From an uncultured Fidelibacterota bacterium (GTDB lineage: Bacteria > Fidelibacterota > Marinisomatia > Marinisomatales > TCS55): DNA of 21,886 nt. The translations under genes and the position numbers were made by a program. Every line of letters begins with the position of its first letter. Positions within the stretch are counted from its first letter, which is position 1. Below are positions 1 to 7,732 of this stretch, piece by piece. The notes under the pieces are model-generated. The model saw only the letters and a program-made list of their open reading frames with translations, ran no database searches and had not been told where the DNA came from. The stretch spans positions 1 to 21,886 of the forward strand of contig CAJWGZ010000009.1 of the NCBI GenBank assembly GCA_913041075.1, written 5' to 3'.

Positions 1-122
1 GTCCCATCCTGTTTTTTATAATACATACCTTCAGCCTCGTTCATCAATCTAGGTGCTGATTTAAAATCTCGATTTGCTGAAAAAGGCATCCAGAGATGTT
101 CAAGGTTTGGTAGTGACGTCAT
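1..122 (-). CDS. omega-amino acid/beta-alanine:pyruvate aminotransferase, N-terminal fragment
   Basis: This is the first 40 codons of a minus-strand gene that runs off the left edge of the window. It starts at the ATG complementary to 120-122, with an AAGGA ribosome site about 7 bases upstream. The N-terminus carries HLWMPFSANRDF (residues 9-20), then APRL and AEGMYY. This matches, from memory, the start of class-III PLP-dependent omega-amino acid:pyruvate transaminases, whose Pseudomonas member reads HWMPYTANRNF at the same place. The family moves the amino group of beta-alanine, or of beta-aminoisobutyrate, to pyruvate and gives malonate semialdehyde. The gene lies 85 bp downstream of preA in the same direction, and beta-alanine is the product of the neighbouring beta-ureidopropionase, so it plausibly supplies the next catabolic step. 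The PLP lysine and the rest of the fold lie outside the window. The exact substrate is inference. Confidence 0.8.
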   Translation of the reverse strand, partial: MTSLPNLEHLWMPFSANRDFKSAPRLMNEAEGMYYKKQDG

Positions 123-207
123 AAGAATGTCCTTTTTAAAGGTATGTGCTAGATTATTTTTTTAATTAGACTGTTGGTGTAAGAACCCAAAATTTTCAAA
201 TCGAAAC

Positions 208-1299
208 TTATTTACTGACTAATTCGTCAGTTTCCTTCTTTATATCACCTGTCCAATTATTGTCACGATTCACGCCTAACGCATCAGTTTTTTTCACGAG
301 TCGCTTTTCCGCCAGATCATGATGTGTGGTAAGGTATTGCAATGAATGGCCTACAAATTCACGCACGGTTTTGAAACCATGTTTATCCATGAAATTTGAT
401 AAGCCCTCACACATTTCCTCAACCATTTCGTAACCCTGCAACATGACACCTGTACATACTTGAACAGTGGAACTCCCCATCAGGATAAATTCGATAGCTT
501 CACGACTGCTGACAACACCACCGATACCTGATATTTCTGCATCGGGAACACCTCTTCCAATTTGGGACACCATGCGTAATGCAATGGGTTTCACGGCATA
601 ATAGGAATATCCACCAGGGGTCGAATGGCCCTCCACAGTGGGTATAGGAGCCAATGTTTCGAGGTCAATATTTAAAATAGAAGGTATGGTATTGATCGCC
701 GCAACGCCACTTGCACCGCCTTCCATTGAGGCTTTGGCAGGTTCTGTGATGTCTAAAATGTCCGGTGTCATTTTGGCCCATATTGGCAAGTTAGTTACTT
801 CGGCAACCCAACCCGTTACTTCTCTAGCCATATCTGGATTCTGTCCCATGGCTGCTCCCATACCTTCTTCGGGATGACCATGAGGGCAAGAGAAATTCAG
901 TTCAAAAATATCTACACCCGTTTCGGCTATTCTACCTACTAATTCCTGCCATGAATCCTTAGTGTATTTCTCCATTATGGAAGCGATCAACACTTTATCA
1001 GGATGAACATCTTTTATTTCCTTGAATTCATCCAGCCACACTTCCAGTGTTCTATCGGATATCAGTTCGATATTCTCAAAGCCAATAATGTCACCGCTTG
1101 GGGTTTTTAATTTTCCATATCGAGGAGCAACATTGATGACAGGAGTTTCTGTCAAACTTACCGTTTTTGCGGAAACCCCACCCCACCCATTATCAAAAGC
1201 CTTAATGATGGTTTTTGAATTAGTGCTTGGAGGCCCAGACCCGATCACGAATGGGTTGGAAAATTTAATGCCATTTACTTCTATGCTTATATCTGCCAT
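208..1299 (-). CDS. preA: dihydropyrimidine dehydrogenase subunit PreA-like, lacking Fe-S domain
   Basis: This 363-residue protein is an FMN-binding TIM barrel of the dihydropyrimidine/dihydroorotate dehydrogenase family, which reduces uracil or thymine to the 5,6-dihydro form. The signature NFSCPHG (residues 135-141) holds the catalytic cysteine C138. It is followed by GMGAAMGQ, a WAKMTP strand, GGASGVAAINT, and the late phosphate-binding elements ISGIGGV and MGSSTVQVCTGVM. E. coli PreA is about 411 residues long and ends in two 4Fe-4S motifs. This protein ends where those would begin and has only three cysteines (138, 282, 297), so it cannot bind such clusters. The 85 bp before the next gene are too short to hide a displaced ferredoxin domain. 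PreT, the NADH/FAD partner, is not in the window. The gene lies 25 bp downstream of the beta-ureidopropionase gene in the pyrimidine operon, which supports the role. Direction of catalysis and electron donor cannot be read from the sequence. Confidence 0.88.
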   Translation of the reverse strand: MADISIEVNGIKFSNPFVIGSGPPSTNSKTIIKAFDNGWGGVSAKTVSLTETPVINVAPRYGKLKTPSGDIIGFENIELISDRTLEVWLDEFKEIKDVHPDKVLIASIMEKYTKDSWQELVGRIAETGVDIFELNFSCPHGHPEEGMGAAMGQNPDMAREVTGWVAEVTNLPIWAKMTPDILDITEPAKASMEGGASGVAAINTIPSILNIDLETLAPIPTVEGHSTPGGYSYYAVKPIALRMVSQIGRGVPDAEISGIGGVVSSREAIEFILMGSSTVQVCTGVMLQGYEMVEEMCEGLSNFMDKHGFKTVREFVGHSLQYLTTHHDLAEKRLVKKTDALGVNRDNNWTGDIKKETDELVSK

Positions 1300-1324
1300 A
1301 ATTTTCTCTTTATATTAATTTGGT

Positions 1325-2191
1325 TTAAAGTTCAACCAACTTATCATATGTTTCTGGACGGCGATCTCGGAAGAACTGCCACGTGGAACGAACTTCATCA
1401 ATCATGTCCAAATCAAATTCCGCTACAAGCAGTTCATCCTTGTCCCGAGATGCTTCAGCAAATATTTGTCCTCTTGGATTCACAAAATAGGACGTGCCGT
1501 AAAACTCACCCAAGTCCCACGGTTTTTCCGTTCCAACCCGATTGATGCAACCCATAAAATATCCATTCGCTGCGGCATGGGCCGGCTGCTCCAACTTCCA
1601 TAGGTATTCACTCAACCCAGCTACTGTAGCAGAAGGATTGTAAACAACTTCTGCCCCGTTTAACCCGAGGCACCTTGCCCCATCTGGAAAGTGCCTGTCA
1701 TAGCAGATATACACTCCTACTTTTGCGTATTTTGTTTCGAAAATAGGGTAGCCTAGATTACCAGGTTTAAAAAAGAATTTTTCCCAAAAACCAGCTGTAT
1801 GCGGAATATGATTCTTCCTGTATTTCCCCATATAGGATCCATCGGCATCAATCACAGCGGCCGTATTGTACAAAACACCTGCCTGCTCCTTTTCATAGAC
1901 CGGGACAATCATGACCATATTATATTTTTTCGCGTACCCTTGCATGCGCTCCACTGTTGGTCCCGGAACTGACTCTGCAGAGGCATACCATGAACTGTCC
2001 TGCCCCGGACAGAAGTAGGGCGTATTGAATATTTCCTGAAGGCAAAGAATCTGGACCCCCTGTTTTCCGGCGTCTTCGATAAAGGGGACGTGCTTTCCCA
2101 TCATTGCTTCCTTGATTTCCTGGATGGTTCCCTCACCTTCCGTTTTGGAAAGGCTCATTTGGATCAATCCAGATTTAATGTTTCTCGGCAT
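1325..2191 (-). CDS. beta-ureidopropionase (N-carbamoyl-beta-alanine amidohydrolase), nitrilase superfamily
   Basis: This 288-residue cytoplasmic hydrolase has the nitrilase-superfamily triad Glu-Lys-Cys. E53 lies in LQEIF, K126 in KYRKNHIP, and C163 in YICYDRHFPD. Further family blocks are YNTAAVID before the lysine, YNPSAT after the cysteine, and NRVG and YGTSYFVNPRG near the C-terminus. Length and motifs fit the beta-ureidopropionase / N-carbamoyl amino acid amidase branch. This branch splits N-carbamoyl-beta-alanine into beta-alanine, CO2 and ammonia. Agmatine-pathway N-carbamoylputrescine amidase is a close relative, but the position between dihydropyrimidinase (24 bp upstream) and preA (25 bp downstream) argues for the pyrimidine substrate. 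The start is the only ATG near the operon junction and has AAGGAG about 8 bases upstream. Confidence 0.9.
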   Translation of the reverse strand: MPRNIKSGLIQMSLSKTEGEGTIQEIKEAMMGKHVPFIEDAGKQGVQILCLQEIFNTPYFCPGQDSSWYASAESVPGPTVERMQGYAKKYNMVMIVPVYEKEQAGVLYNTAAVIDADGSYMGKYRKNHIPHTAGFWEKFFFKPGNLGYPIFETKYAKVGVYICYDRHFPDGARCLGLNGAEVVYNPSATVAGLSEYLWKLEQPAHAAANGYFMGCINRVGTEKPWDLGEFYGTSYFVNPRGQIFAEASRDKDELLVAEFDLDMIDEVRSTWQFFRDRRPETYDKLVEL

Positions 2192-2215
2192 TTAAACTCT
2201 CCTTAATAAGTATGG

Positions 2216-3610
2216 TTATTTCATTCCGCCATAAAGGCCGCGTTTTAAGAACTGTCCATCACCTTTTTTCCCCATGTATTCGCAATCCTTAATAATGATC
2301 TTGCCGCGGGAAAGAACTGTTTCTGTAAAACCGGTTACTTCGAATCCTTCGTAAGCGTTGTAATCCACCCTCATGTGATGGGTACAGGAATTATCCACGC
2401 TGATTGTTTCTTTTCGATTCGGATCAAAAATAACGATATCTGCATCGCTGCTCACGGCAATGGTGCCTTTTTTAGGAAATAGGCCAAATGTTTTCGCAGC
2501 GGCCGTGGATGTCAATTCCACAAACTTGTTCAATGAAATTCTTCCTGAATTCACCCCGCCGTTGAAAACAAGGCTCATCCTATTCTCAACGCCCGGACCG
2601 CCATTGGGTATCTTGGAAAAATCATCGATCCCCAATGTTTTTTGATCTTTGAAACAGAACGGGCAATGGTCAGTGGATATGGACTGGAGATCGCCAAATT
2701 TCAATCCCTTCCAAAGTTCGTCCTGATTCCATTTCTCACGTAAGGCCGGTGTCATAACATATTTGGCTCCTTCAAATCCCTCCTGTTCATAGTAGGAATG
2801 ATCCAAAAAGAGATATTGAGGACAAGTTTCCGCAAATGCATGAACACCGCGATTTCGGGCCAGCATCACCTGCTCCAATGCATCCGAACTTGAGAGATGA
2901 ACAATATACACGGGGACATTGGCGACCTCCGCGATGGAAATGGCGCGATGAACACCTTCAGCTTCCATTCTCGTTGGGCGGGTCAGGGCATGATATTTTG
3001 GCTCTGTTTTTCCCTCTGCCAATGCTCGCTTCACAATTTCATCAATGACGATACCGTTTTCAGCGTGCATACACACGACCGTTCCGTTTTCACCGGCCTT
3101 ACGCATGGCGCGATAAATCGTTCCATCATCCACATACAAAACACCCGGATACGCCATAAATAGTTTATAGGATGTGACACCTTCATCAGCCAGCATTTTC
3201 ATTTCATGAACGCGGTCATCCTCCAGATCGGTAACTATCATGTGAAAACCATAGTCAATAGCTGTTTTTCCCTCTGCCTTTGCATGCCATGTATCCAATG
3301 CCTCGAGAGTGGATTGTCCCTTGGTCTGGATAGCAAAATCAATCAGTGTGGTAGTCCCTCCATGAGCTGCAGCACGGGTTCCTGTTTCAAAATCATCTGC
3401 AGATACAGTTCCGCCAAAGGGCATATCCAGATGGGTATGAGGGTCCAATCCACCGGGGAATAAATATTTACCTGAAGCATCAAGAATTTCATCCGCTTCC
3501 ATATCCAGGCTTTTGCCAATGTGGGTTATGGTTTCATTTTCAATAAACACATCACCCATATAGTCATCAACTGCGGTGATGATCCGACCATTTTTAATTA
3601 ATATCGACAT
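2216..3610 (-). CDS. dihydropyrimidinase (D-hydantoinase), binuclear metallo-amidohydrolase
   Basis: This 464-residue amidohydrolase has the complete dihydropyrimidinase metal set. H58 and H60 lie in DPHTH, the carbamylated lysine K149 in TSYKLFMAYPG, H182 in MHAENG, H238 in VHLSS and D314 in STDHCPF. Y154 sits just after the lysine, where the family uses a tyrosine to hold the substrate. The block NGGPGVENRM (336-345) is the usual substrate-binding loop. The enzyme opens 5,6-dihydrouracil or dihydrothymine to the N-carbamoyl-beta-amino acid in the cytoplasm. It follows the permease gene by 42 bp with an AGGAAA ribosome site and precedes the enzyme that consumes its product. An allantoinase or a secondary hydantoinase is less likely because the neighbours make a coherent pyrimidine pathway. 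Confidence 0.95.
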   Translation of the reverse strand: MSILIKNGRIITAVDDYMGDVFIENETITHIGKSLDMEADEILDASGKYLFPGGLDPHTHLDMPFGGTVSADDFETGTRAAAHGGTTTLIDFAIQTKGQSTLEALDTWHAKAEGKTAIDYGFHMIVTDLEDDRVHEMKMLADEGVTSYKLFMAYPGVLYVDDGTIYRAMRKAGENGTVVCMHAENGIVIDEIVKRALAEGKTEPKYHALTRPTRMEAEGVHRAISIAEVANVPVYIVHLSSSDALEQVMLARNRGVHAFAETCPQYLFLDHSYYEQEGFEGAKYVMTPALREKWNQDELWKGLKFGDLQSISTDHCPFCFKDQKTLGIDDFSKIPNGGPGVENRMSLVFNGGVNSGRISLNKFVELTSTAAAKTFGLFPKKGTIAVSSDADIVIFDPNRKETISVDNSCTHHMRVDYNAYEGFEVTGFTETVLSRGKIIIKDCEYMGKKGDGQFLKRGLYGGMK

Positions 3611-3652
3611 ATTTTCCTGCCATGATTAAAAGTTTTTGTTTCATATTATTTT

Positions 3653-5044
3653 TCAATGATTTTCCCACGCTTTTAGCCCCCGTTCCTCATCGGTTCCGAG
3701 GATGGTATTATCCAGCGCTAGTGCTGTAAAAGCACCTACGGCCATTCCAGTACTCCCTAACGTATTCAGAATGCTTGCCACCCAAGCGGGTTCGAATTGC
3801 ATGGGCTGCTGAGCAAAATATTCAGGGACAGATAATCCCATAAAAAAAGCAAATCCCAGGATAAATAAGTTTCGGGCAGAATTGAGATCAACAAATTGCA
3901 GGTTGGAAAGTCCTACAGCCACAATCATACCAAACATGGCACAATACATGCCCCCCACAATAGGCTGAGGGATGGTTGTAAACAGGGCCCCAAACTTCGA
4001 AACCATTCCTAATAGAATCATGATCACGGCGCCGGCCTGCACCACTCTGCGAGAGCCAACCCTTGTTAAACCAATGGCGCCAATATTTTCACTGTAGGAC
4101 GTGGTTCCATTTCCCGTGCCAAAAATCCCGGCTACAAGGCAGCCAATTCCCTCAAAAGTAATTCCCCGGTTGATGACATGTTTGTCCGGTGTCGGTGCTC
4201 CGGAAAGCCGTGCACAGGCATAATAATCTCCAATGGATTCCACCATGGAAGCAATATAACCGGCCAGCATACCAATAAAGGCAGCGGCTCCAAACTGGGG
4301 AAATCCCCACTGAAATGGATACGGTATTCGAAACCAGGGGGCATTCTTCAGATTGTCTAAACTCGTGTGGGATGGATGCCCTTCTGGGAAGAGCCCCACA
4401 GTCGTTAATGTAGCCGACACTATCCAAGCAGTTGCAATTGCCAAAAGAATGGGATAAAGTTCAAAGGTCCGATGTTTTTGGCGAAGATATTGACTGAAAA
4501 GAATAATCAGCAAAATCGTTAATCCGCCAATGGGCCAATGGCGACCTGCTTCTGGGGCTCCAAATTTGAAAAGAGCCAATCCGATTAGTGCAATAGTAGG
4601 AGCAATCGTAATTGGACCCACAAATCGTAACAGTCGACCTATGATTCCACTGGCTCCCACTGAAATTTCTACCAAGGATCCAGCTATAATGGCTCCTTGT
4701 ACGTGCTGCATTCGCACTTCCCAACCGGCATTGGCTAGGGCTGCCATGCCGCAGATAGCAAATGTGGGAGCTAAAAAAGAGAATGTTCCACCTTGGACGA
4801 TTGGTAGGCGATTCCCGAAAGCGGTTTGCAAAAGTGTAGTAATACCGCTGACAAAAAACATGGTTGCGATTAACCAGCCTTTTTCTACGGGATCAATAAT
4901 ACCAAATGCCGGAGCCAATATCAGTGGAATCGCCACGGTTGAACCGAACATGGTCAGGTAATGCTGCAACCCCAGAATGACCGTTTCTAAAACAGGAGGA
5001 TTATCATCAATATTATATAACAGTGATGTTTTATTTTCTGCCAT
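3653..5044 (-). CDS. NCS2/NAT-family uracil/xanthine permease
   Basis: This 463-residue inner-membrane protein has about 12-14 hydrophobic segments. The nucleobase-ascorbate transporter signature ENIGAIGLTR is at residues 319-328. The first segment holds the conserved Gln-His pair (Q27, H28 in GLQHYLTMFG), and a PIVQGGTFSFLAPT stretch lies around residue 90. The eighth-segment motif MVESIGDYYACARLSG (around 267-282) carries the conserved glutamate E269. The family moves uracil, xanthine or uric acid with protons or sodium. Being first in a pyrimidine-degradation operon, it most likely imports uracil or thymine. That substrate is inferred from context, since some proteins of this branch carry purines or ascorbate. 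The ATG has AAAAGG about 6 bases upstream, and the long region 5045-5280 probably carries the operon promoter. Confidence 0.9.
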   Translation of the reverse strand: MAENKTSLLYNIDDNPPVLETVILGLQHYLTMFGSTVAIPLILAPAFGIIDPVEKGWLIATMFFVSGITTLLQTAFGNRLPIVQGGTFSFLAPTFAICGMAALANAGWEVRMQHVQGAIIAGSLVEISVGASGIIGRLLRFVGPITIAPTIALIGLALFKFGAPEAGRHWPIGGLTILLIILFSQYLRQKHRTFELYPILLAIATAWIVSATLTTVGLFPEGHPSHTSLDNLKNAPWFRIPYPFQWGFPQFGAAAFIGMLAGYIASMVESIGDYYACARLSGAPTPDKHVINRGITFEGIGCLVAGIFGTGNGTTSYSENIGAIGLTRVGSRRVVQAGAVIMILLGMVSKFGALFTTIPQPIVGGMYCAMFGMIVAVGLSNLQFVDLNSARNLFILGFAFFMGLSVPEYFAQQPMQFEPAWVASILNTLGSTGMAVGAFTALALDNTILGTDEERGLKAWENH

Positions 5045-5247
5045 GAAAGCCTTTTTTTAATTTCAAATTGACCATTTTATTTTAACAATTATTCACTGCA
5101 GGACAGGGTGTCAATTCTTTGCCCTTTTTGTGTGTTTTGCATATATTTTATTCTTCTAAGAATTTGTTGAAAGTTAATCATACAATAGAAATGAAATCAG
5201 CCAAATTTCTTCATCACAAACAAAAAGATATTTTCAAAATAGCGGAT

Positions 5248-5264
5248 GTTATATTCTATATAAC
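5248..5264. promoter_or_regulatory. perfect inverted repeat in the divergent intergenic region
   Basis: The 236-bp region 5045-5280 separates the minus-strand pyrimidine operon from the plus-strand genes and must hold both promoters. It contains GTTATA-TTCTA-TATAAC, a perfect 6-bp dyad with a 5-base spacer, centred about 25 bp before the GTG start at 5281. The size fits a small operator or a hairpin in the 5' leader. A second, weaker dyad TTCTT-CT-AAGAA lies at 5151-5162, and GACA-GGG-TGTC at 5102-5112. No regulator is encoded nearby, so the function is a guess. Confidence 0.3.
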
Positions 5265-5280
5265 AGGTTGGCGAGATTAA

Positions 5281-5766
5281 GTGAAAAATGGTTATAAAAA
5301 TATATTTGGTTCTGGCCCTACTGGCGTGTTAACAACCGTATTGCTGTGGGTTCTAGCACTACAGATCAGTACCTGGATATCTATTCCGGAAATGCAAATT
5401 GCACCAACATTTCGGTGGATTCTAATTGTACTTTTTAGTATTGATGCGGCAGTATTACTCGTATGGAGTCATATTATTTTGCCCCCTTCTGCTAGGGCCA
5501 AGACCCTGATTACTACAGGACCCTATCAATATGTACGACATCCTATATACGCGGCGTTTATCTGGAGCGGAACTGGCATCATGGCCATGGCCTACAAGTC
5601 CTGGCTGCTGATAATTTTTGTTATTCCGATCCATATTTTTTGGGTCTGGCATGTCCAAAAAGAGGAAAACTATATGATTGATAAATTTGGTTCTGCGTAC
5701 GCAGATTACATGAATACAATTGGCCAATTCTTTCCCAGATTTACAGTTGACCGGGAAAATTCATGA
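5281..5766 (+). CDS. isoprenylcysteine carboxyl methyltransferase / PEMT-like membrane protein
   Basis: This 161-residue integral membrane protein has about four hydrophobic segments. The C-terminal motif set is that of the ICMT/phospholipid methyltransferase superfamily: GPYQYVRHPIYAA at 80-92, and KEENYMIDKFGSAYADY at 127-143 with its Glu-Glu pair. In this family the RHP and EE motifs form the S-adenosylmethionine pocket. Bacterial members methylate poorly defined lipids or small molecules, so no substrate is assigned. The start is GTG directly after an in-frame TAA, with no other start codon for many residues and no clear Shine-Dalgarno site. The stop overlaps the ATG of the following GH12 gene (ATGA, 4 bp), which suggests translational coupling without implying shared function. 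Confidence 0.8.
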   Translation: MKNGYKNIFGSGPTGVLTTVLLWVLALQISTWISIPEMQIAPTFRWILIVLFSIDAAVLLVWSHIILPPSARAKTLITTGPYQYVRHPIYAAFIWSGTGIMAMAYKSWLLIIFVIPIHIFWVWHVQKEENYMIDKFGSAYADYMNTIGQFFPRFTVDRENS

Positions 5767-6797
5767 AAGTTGCTTTATTTTTATTTGCATTGACGCTGAC
5801 TAGAGCTCAGGATACGACTTATAACTGTAATGGCTGGTCCCAGTTTACAATTGGGAGTTATTTAGTAGAGAATAATGTATGGGGTCAGGGCAACATCACT
5901 GATTTCACCCAGTGTATCTATCGGACTGGATCGGGTGATGATATAAATTTTGGCTGGAATTGGGATTGGCCCATTGGCAACTCGGATGTCAAGGCGTACC
6001 CGGAAGTGATTTTTGGCAAGAAACCGTGGAGCAGCAGTTCCACAAATGCGGCATTGCCGATTAAGATCCAAAACCTGGATGAATTTTATGTGGTCTATGA
6101 TTTGGATATGGTAGCTACAGGATCTTACAACTTGGCCTTCGAATTCTGGGTAACTATTGATTCAATGTCATCTGAAACAGGAATTACGACCGAAGTAATG
6201 ATCTGGATGGACAACAATCTTATTGGTCCTGCGGGAAATATTATCGGTACAGTTACCTTTGATGGTTTCGATTATTATCTTTACCAAGCCAATTGGGATT
6301 CATGGACCTATTTCGCATTTATATCAGCTGAACCCCAATACAGCGGTGTATTGGGAGTCCACCATTTTGTGGATCACCTGGTCAGTCAAGGTATGCTAAA
6401 TCCTGATGAATATTTTGCCGACTTTGAATTGGGCAATGAAGTGGTCTATGGTACGGGACAGACCGATATCCTGCAATACGAAATTTATGTGAACTCCAAC
6501 CCGCTTAGAGTATCTTCACCAGAACCAATACCTGGTCATTACAGTCTTTCCTACAACTACCCCAATCCTTTTAATCCCGCGACAACATTAAATTATACTA
6601 TTCCTACATCCGAATTTGTAAGTGTAAAGATCTATGATATTAATGGTGCTGAATTAACAACACTGGTCAATGAAAAATTGTCCAGCGGGAAACACAGTGT
6701 AGAATGGGATGCGACTGATTATCCCAGCAGTATTTATATCGCCTGCATCTCCAGCGGCAATTATTTTCAAGCGAGAAAAATGCTCTTAGTCAAATAG
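5763..6797 (+). CDS. secreted GH12 endo-beta-1,4-glucanase with T9SS sorting domain
   Basis: The 344 residues begin with a short signal peptide that ends near TRAQ (residue 16). A glycoside hydrolase family 12 fold follows (about 20-245): ENNVWGQG at 36-43, WNWDWP with VKAYPEV, then EVMIWMD, where E144 is the expected nucleophile. FELGNE supplies E226 as the acid/base. The pair C22/C51 matches the N-terminal disulfide of fungal GH12 enzymes. GH12 enzymes cut beta-1,4-glucans, xyloglucan or mixed-linkage glucans. Residues 265-344 are a type A Por-secretion sorting domain (YNYPNPFNPATT, then a VKIYDINGAEL strand and KMLLVK), so the enzyme is expected to leave the cell through a type IX system. 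The gene is coupled to its upstream neighbour by ATGA, and the next gene starts 1 bp after its stop. Endoglucanase or xyloglucanase cannot be decided from sequence alone. Confidence 0.88.
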   Translation: MKVALFLFALTLTRAQDTTYNCNGWSQFTIGSYLVENNVWGQGNITDFTQCIYRTGSGDDINFGWNWDWPIGNSDVKAYPEVIFGKKPWSSSSTNAALPIKIQNLDEFYVVYDLDMVATGSYNLAFEFWVTIDSMSSETGITTEVMIWMDNNLIGPAGNIIGTVTFDGFDYYLYQANWDSWTYFAFISAEPQYSGVLGVHHFVDHLVSQGMLNPDEYFADFELGNEVVYGTGQTDILQYEIYVNSNPLRVSSPEPIPGHYSLSYNYPNPFNPATTLNYTIPTSEFVSVKIYDINGAELTTLVNEKLSSGKHSVEWDATDYPSSIYIACISSGNYFQARKMLLVK

Positions 6798-6798
6798 T

Positions 6799-7338
6799 AT
6801 GAAAAAGAGCATCTTGACACACAAAATAAAATTCAGTGCAATATTTTTTTGGGGTATTGTATTTGGATCAAGTTTTGAGACGGATTCAACCAAACAGGAA
6901 ATTTATTTTCCAGCAACTGTTACTTCATCTGCAGGGAATGAGATCGATGTTGCAGCATTGGCAAAAGCACACATCATGATTGTCATAACCATAAAAGCAA
7001 CCTGGTGTCCGGTCTGCCGGCAGCAATTGCTCAGAATTAAGGAACAACTGGGTGATTTCGAAAAATGCAATGCCAGTTTTCTGGTACTATCTCCCGGCAG
7101 CAATGAAGCAGTGCAGGAAGTAAAATTCAATACGGACTTTCCTTTCCCGTTCATTCCGGATCAAAATTTTTCTATCGCAAAAAAACTGGGCTTAATTCTA
7201 TCACTAGAGGAAATCATGCCTGCGATTGTTATTCTCAATGAGGATTTATCTGTAAAATGGATTCGAAAAGGGAGAAATGCTCTGAATTTTGGGGATGCGG
7301 AACTGAAGGATCACCTCGGTTGTGCAAACTGGATTTGA
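6799..7338 (+). CDS. thioredoxin-fold redoxin (TlpA/AhpC-TSA-like), membrane-anchored or exported
   Basis: This 179-residue protein has an N-terminal hydrophobic segment (about 12-24) that could be a signal peptide or anchor. A thioredoxin fold follows with the redox motif ATWCPVCRQQL (C70, C73). After it come the strand SFLVLSPGS, the segment FPFPFIPDQNFSIAKKLGL, which resembles the peroxiredoxin/TlpA pattern of a D-x-x-x-x-A-x-x-L/Y-G helix, and a cis-proline position in EIMPAIVILNED. It probably reduces or isomerises disulfides in the periplasm. It starts 1 bp after the GH12 gene, whose product has four cysteines and may need disulfide handling. That link is inference. The C-terminus ends in GCANWI with a further cysteine. 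No specific family member can be named. Confidence 0.75.
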   Translation: MKKSILTHKIKFSAIFFWGIVFGSSFETDSTKQEIYFPATVTSSAGNEIDVAALAKAHIMIVITIKATWCPVCRQQLLRIKEQLGDFEKCNASFLVLSPGSNEAVQEVKFNTDFPFPFIPDQNFSIAKKLGLILSLEEIMPAIVILNEDLSVKWIRKGRNALNFGDAELKDHLGCANWI

Positions 7339-7356
7339 GTTCTAAAAGAAGGATTC

Positions 7357-7728
7357 ATAAATAACTCTCACCCGAAAAGAATAGGTAGCTATATCCTGTA
7401 TGGTAAAGTAAACACTGCTATTATCTTTGTAATTTTTGCGATTGTTAGTTTAAATGATCCAGATAGGTTTATCTGGATCCCTGCTTATGGCATAGTTATG
7501 GCACTGATCCTTATCACCAATAATAAAGCCCGTAAATTAAAACTGATAACCGGCTGTTTTTTTCTAGTGCTTGGATTATTTGTTTTTGCAGCGGTATTCA
7601 ATGATGTTATGTTTACTTAGCCCGATGACCGAATGGTAGGTTTGTGGGAACACCAGCGGGAAGGGCTGGGAATGATTCTGGCTGGTATCAGCATTATTTT
7701 CTTTTGGTATAAAGAAGGAGGCGATTAA
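7357..7728 (+). pseudogene. broken TMEM220-like membrane protein gene
   Basis: Translating 7357-7728 in one frame gives a small membrane protein broken by a single TAG at 7618-7620. Before the stop come GKVNTAIIFVIFAIVSLNDP, DRFIWIPAYG and two or three hydrophobic helices. After it come WEHQREGLGMILAG and a last hydrophobic helix, ending at TAA 7726-7728. The pattern LNDPD-x-x-x-W-x-P-x-Y-G plus a late E-x-x-R-E-x-L-G resembles the eukaryotic/bacterial TMEM220 family, with the homologous parts on both sides of the amber codon. No ATG, GTG or TTG lies in frame before the first helix. An ATA at 7357 follows AGAAGG and may be a decayed start. The block fills the whole 394-bp gap between the redoxin and dehalogenase genes. 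A sequencing error, or a short live form restarting at ATG 7636, cannot be excluded. Confidence 0.6.
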
Positions 7729-7732
7729 GGAA

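Noticed and set aside
123..207. Possible displaced Fe-S domain after preA, or a frameshift
   Set aside because: The gap is only 85 bp, holds no cysteine-rich frame, and is followed by a clear new gene with its own ribosome site.
4132..4724. Several open frames (60-91 residues) antisense or out of frame within the permease gene
   Set aside because: They overlap the well-supported permease and show no motif. They look like shadows of a GC-skewed membrane-protein gene.
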